Of a stretch of DNA of 64,000 nt, positions 61,706 through 64,000 are shown in pieces. Under the pieces are notes generated by a model. That model had not been told where the DNA came from. It worked only from the letters and a program-made list of their open reading frames with translations, and did not search any database. This DNA comes from Aegicerativicinus sediminis. Its GTDB lineage: Bacteria > Bacteroidota > Bacteroidia > Flavobacteriales > Flavobacteriaceae. The stretch is from the NCBI RefSeq assembly GCF_015476115.1, contig NZ_CP064295.1:2164001-2228000 (forward strand). Direction: 5' to 3'. Position 1 is the stretch's first letter. The number at the start of each line of letters is the position of its first letter. The translations under genes were made by a program, and so were the position numbers.

Positions 61706-64000
61706 ATGAAAATATCCTTAAAAGTAGTCTTTGCCCTTAGCTTAATTTTTCTAATTTCTGCTTGTGCCACCTACAAGCCTCAATACGCATCAGAAGACTT
61801 TAAAGAAATTGAATTTCCTGAGAAGAAGGAAATCAACCGAACCTTTTATTTAATTGGTGATGCTGGTGTTTCTCCTATGGATGGAATGTCTGAGGGATTG
61901 ATGGCCTTTAAAAAATATATTGAAGGTCGAGGGACAAAAGATGATTATGCAATTTTTTTGGGAGACAATATTTACCCAGAGGGGATGCCGAAAGATAAAA
62001 GCTCGGCCCGTCCCTATGCTGAAAACAATCTTAATGCCCAAGTAAAGGCCGTAACCGATTTTAAGGGGTCTACTCTTTTTATACCAGGTAATCACGACTG
62101 GTATTCGAAGGGGCCAGTAGGGTTAAAGGATGAAGAGAAATTTATTGAAGATGCTTTAGGAGATAATACATTTCAACCGGAAAATGGGTGTCCATTAGAA
62201 TCCATTGATATCAGTGACACGGTTCAATTACTTGTAGTAGATTCACAATGGTTTTTGACTAATTGGGACTATCACCCGACTATTAATGATGACTGTGAAA
62301 TTAAAACCCGTGAGCGATTCTTTATTGAACTTGAAGGGGAAATTAAAAAAGCCCAAGGTAAAACAGTCGTTCTTGCCATGCACCATCCAATGTTTACTTA
62401 TGGCGCTCATGGTGGGCATTATTCATTAAGAAAACACCTTTTTCCACTTCAATCAGATATTCCAATGCCGGGATTAGCTTCTCTATTGACTCAAATTAGA
62501 ACTCAAGGTGGTATCTCTATACAAGATCGATACAACGAAAGCTATAATAACCTCATGAAACGTATTGAAACGTTGGTTATTGAAAGTGGCAAAATTGTAA
62601 TTGTTTCGGGCCACGAGCATAATATACAGTATATAGAAAGTGAGGATGACGTTAAGCAGATCGTTTCAGGTGCAGGTTCAAAAGAATCCTTTGCTGCTTT
62701 AGGAAAAGAAGGTCTTTTTAGCTATGGCCGTCAAGGATTTGCCGAGCTTACCGTTTTTAAGGATGGAAGCAGTTGGGTACGGATTTATAGTGCTGAGAAT
62801 GGAGAGCCAAAATTATTGTTTCAACATGAAGTTTATCCTCCTGATGAACAGTTCGATTTATCACAATTGCCAGATGAGTTTCCTGAAGAAGTAGAAACTT
62901 CGATATATACAAAACCAGAAACAGATGTTTCAAGCTTTTATGAAACTGTTTTGGGAGATCGATACCGTGATGTTTACGGAGCGAATATCAAAGTAAAGGT
63001 TGCCACATTGGATACTCTTTATGGAGGATTAGAAGTCGTAAGAGCTGGAGGTGGTCACCAAACTAGATCTTTAAGATTAAAAAGAAAAGATGGCAGGGAA
63101 TTAAATATGAGGGCTCTTCGTAAGAGCGCAACACAATATTTGCAAACCGTATTGTTCAAGGATACCTATATCCAAGATGATTTTGAGCAGACCGAAATAG
63201 AAGATTTAATATTGGATTTTTATACCGCTGCACATCCATATGCATTTTTAGCAATGCCAGATTTATCGGATGCTGCTGCCGTTTATCATACCAATCCTAA
63301 ACTTTATTATATACCAAAACATAAAGCGCTTGGAAAATATAATAAAGATTATGGTGGAGAAATTTATATGATCGTTGAACGACCTGAAGAAAATTATACC
63401 AGCGAGCGCACATTCGGTTATGCAGATGATATTGAGAGCACACACGATATTATTGAGAAAATCCGTGAAGACGAAAAGTATAAGATAGATGAGGAAGTTT
63501 ATATACGCTCGCGATTGTTTGATATGCTTGTGGGGGATTGGGATAGACACCAAGACCAATGGCGTTGGGCACAATTCGACATGAACAATGGAGACAAGAT
63601 TTATCGCCCTATTCCACGAGATCGAGATCAGGTATTTTCAAATTTCGATGGTGCCTTGTTAGATTTAATGAGAGTTATTTCTGGTTCTGCAAAAACATTA
63701 CAGGTTTACGATGCAGAACTTAAGGATATTGAATGGATGAATGCGGCAGGTGTAAAGCTGGATAGGGTTTTGGTTCAGCAATCTGAATTAAGGGCATGGT
63801 TAAACCAGGCAAGATATCTACAGGATCATATTTCAGATGAGGTAATTGAAAATGCCTTCAATAAAATTCCTGAAGAGGTTAGGGGTAAAACAATAGATGA
63901 TATCAAGGAGAAGCTAAAAGGACGTAGGGAGAATATGATTGATATTGCTACTCGTTATTATAATTATCTTAATGGCTTAGTGATATTAACGGGTACGGAT
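61706..64000 (+). CDS. Lipoprotein with metallophosphoesterase domain and kinase-like motif region, 3' truncated
   Basis: 765 codons are visible and the frame runs off the right edge. The lipobox ends at C20 (LIFLISAC). The calcineurin-like phosphoesterase domain (about 44-320) has GDAG (D52), GDN (D87), GNHD (128-131), MHHP and GHEH metal-ligand motifs. A second region (about 420-765) contains VGDWDRHQDQW (609-619) and IPRDRDQVF (636-644), a pattern resembling the DRH...D catalytic and metal sites of HipA/Fam20/CotH-like kinases. Larger members in Bacteroidota often end in an outer-membrane barrel, which cannot be seen here. Phosphatase activity is likely; the kinase reading is speculative. 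Start chosen for the signal peptide. Confidence 0.82.
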   Translation, partial: MKISLKVVFALSLIFLISACATYKPQYASEDFKEIEFPEKKEINRTFYLIGDAGVSPMDGMSEGLMAFKKYIEGRGTKDDYAIFLGDNIYPEGMPKDKSSARPYAENNLNAQVKAVTDFKGSTLFIPGNHDWYSKGPVGLKDEEKFIEDALGDNTFQPENGCPLESIDISDTVQLLVVDSQWFLTNWDYHPTINDDCEIKTRERFFIELEGEIKKAQGKTVVLAMHHPMFTYGAHGGHYSLRKHLFPLQSDIPMPGLASLLTQIRTQGGISIQDRYNESYNNLMKRIETLVIESGKIVIVSGHEHNIQYIESEDDVKQIVSGAGSKESFAALGKEGLFSYGRQGFAELTVFKDGSSWVRIYSAENGEPKLLFQHEVYPPDEQFDLSQLPDEFPEEVETSIYTKPETDVSSFYETVLGDRYRDVYGANIKVKVATLDTLYGGLEVVRAGGGHQTRSLRLKRKDGRELNMRALRKSATQYLQTVLFKDTYIQDDFEQTEIEDLILDFYTAAHPYAFLAMPDLSDAAAVYHTNPKLYYIPKHKALGKYNKDYGGEIYMIVERPEENYTSERTFGYADDIESTHDIIEKIREDEKYKIDEEVYIRSRLFDMLVGDWDRHQDQWRWAQFDMNNGDKIYRPIPRDRDQVFSNFDGALLDLMRVISGSAKTLQVYDAELKDIEWMNAAGVKLDRVLVQQSELRAWLNQARYLQDHISDEVIENAFNKIPEEVRGKTIDDIKEKLKGRRENMIDIATRYYNYLNGLVILTGTD

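Noticed and set aside
1-64000. CRISPR arrays, tRNA or rRNA genes, insertion sequences and integrases
   Set aside because: No regularly spaced repeats of 25-40 bp, no tRNA-like cloverleaf noticed, and no transposase or recombinase reading frame. Reading by eye could miss a single small RNA.

Overview
The window looks like a chromosomal segment of a marine-type Flavobacteriaceae (Bacteroidota). It is AT-rich, with almost no Shine-Dalgarno sequences. It has SusC/SusD pairing, a type IX secretion (T9SS) C-terminal sorting domain, a CarboxypepD_reg-type TonB receptor, flavobacterial TAnnTTTG -7 boxes and long runs of FtsX/MacB-like permeases. I see no rRNA, tRNA, CRISPR array, insertion sequence or phage gene.

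Region 1 (1-19590) is a MacB-type ABC system with its own sigma-54 two-component switch. On the minus strand lie a membrane-fusion protein, one LolD/MacB-type ATPase and seven consecutive ~800-residue permeases, the last cut by the window edge. Divergently, an NtrC-type response regulator and a kinase with almost no extracytoplasmic loop overlap each other. The gap between holds a good -24 half of a sigma-54 promoter and a possible upstream dyad.

Region 2 (19668-33789) is for sugars other than starch. A GH32 fructanase lipoprotein, a sugar-porter MFS and a PfkB fructokinase form an overlapping operon for fructan or sucrose. A GH53 galactanase and a GH2 beta-galactosidase (minus strand) are divergent from a GntR-type regulator, galactokinase, GalT, a GH5-like enzyme and a DUF1080 lipoprotein. 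The divergent promoter carries a 10-bp-phased repeat array. Neither set has a SusCD pair here.

Region 3 (33822-54775) is an alpha-glucan (starch/maltodextrin) utilisation locus. SusC, SusD, a SusE/F-like binding protein, a T9SS alpha-amylase and an FnIII lipoprotein are on the minus strand. LacI regulator, maltose-type MFS, beta-phosphoglucomutase, GH65 maltose phosphorylase and three GH13 enzymes are on the plus strand. Inferred flow: surface amylase, SusCD import, periplasmic GH13 trimming, MFS uptake of maltose, phosphorolysis to glucose plus beta-glucose-1-phosphate, then glucose-6-phosphate. An exact 19-bp repeat precedes both susC and the MFS gene, and a terminator-like hairpin separates susE from the amylase.

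Region 4 (54789-64000) is mixed: a small four-helix membrane protein; a GAF-domain protein convergent with an HD-domain protein carrying a Pycsar-effector-like (DUF5706) membrane domain; an msrB-msrA-selO operon; and the start of a long lipoprotein joining a metallophosphoesterase to a region with a kinase-like DRH...RDRD motif.

The most novel-looking items are the HD/Pycsar-effector-like protein without a cyclase, the phosphatase/kinase-like lipoprotein, the 19-bp shared motif and attenuator of the starch locus, and the phased operator of the galactan locus. Domain assignments rest on motifs read by eye; no database search was run.
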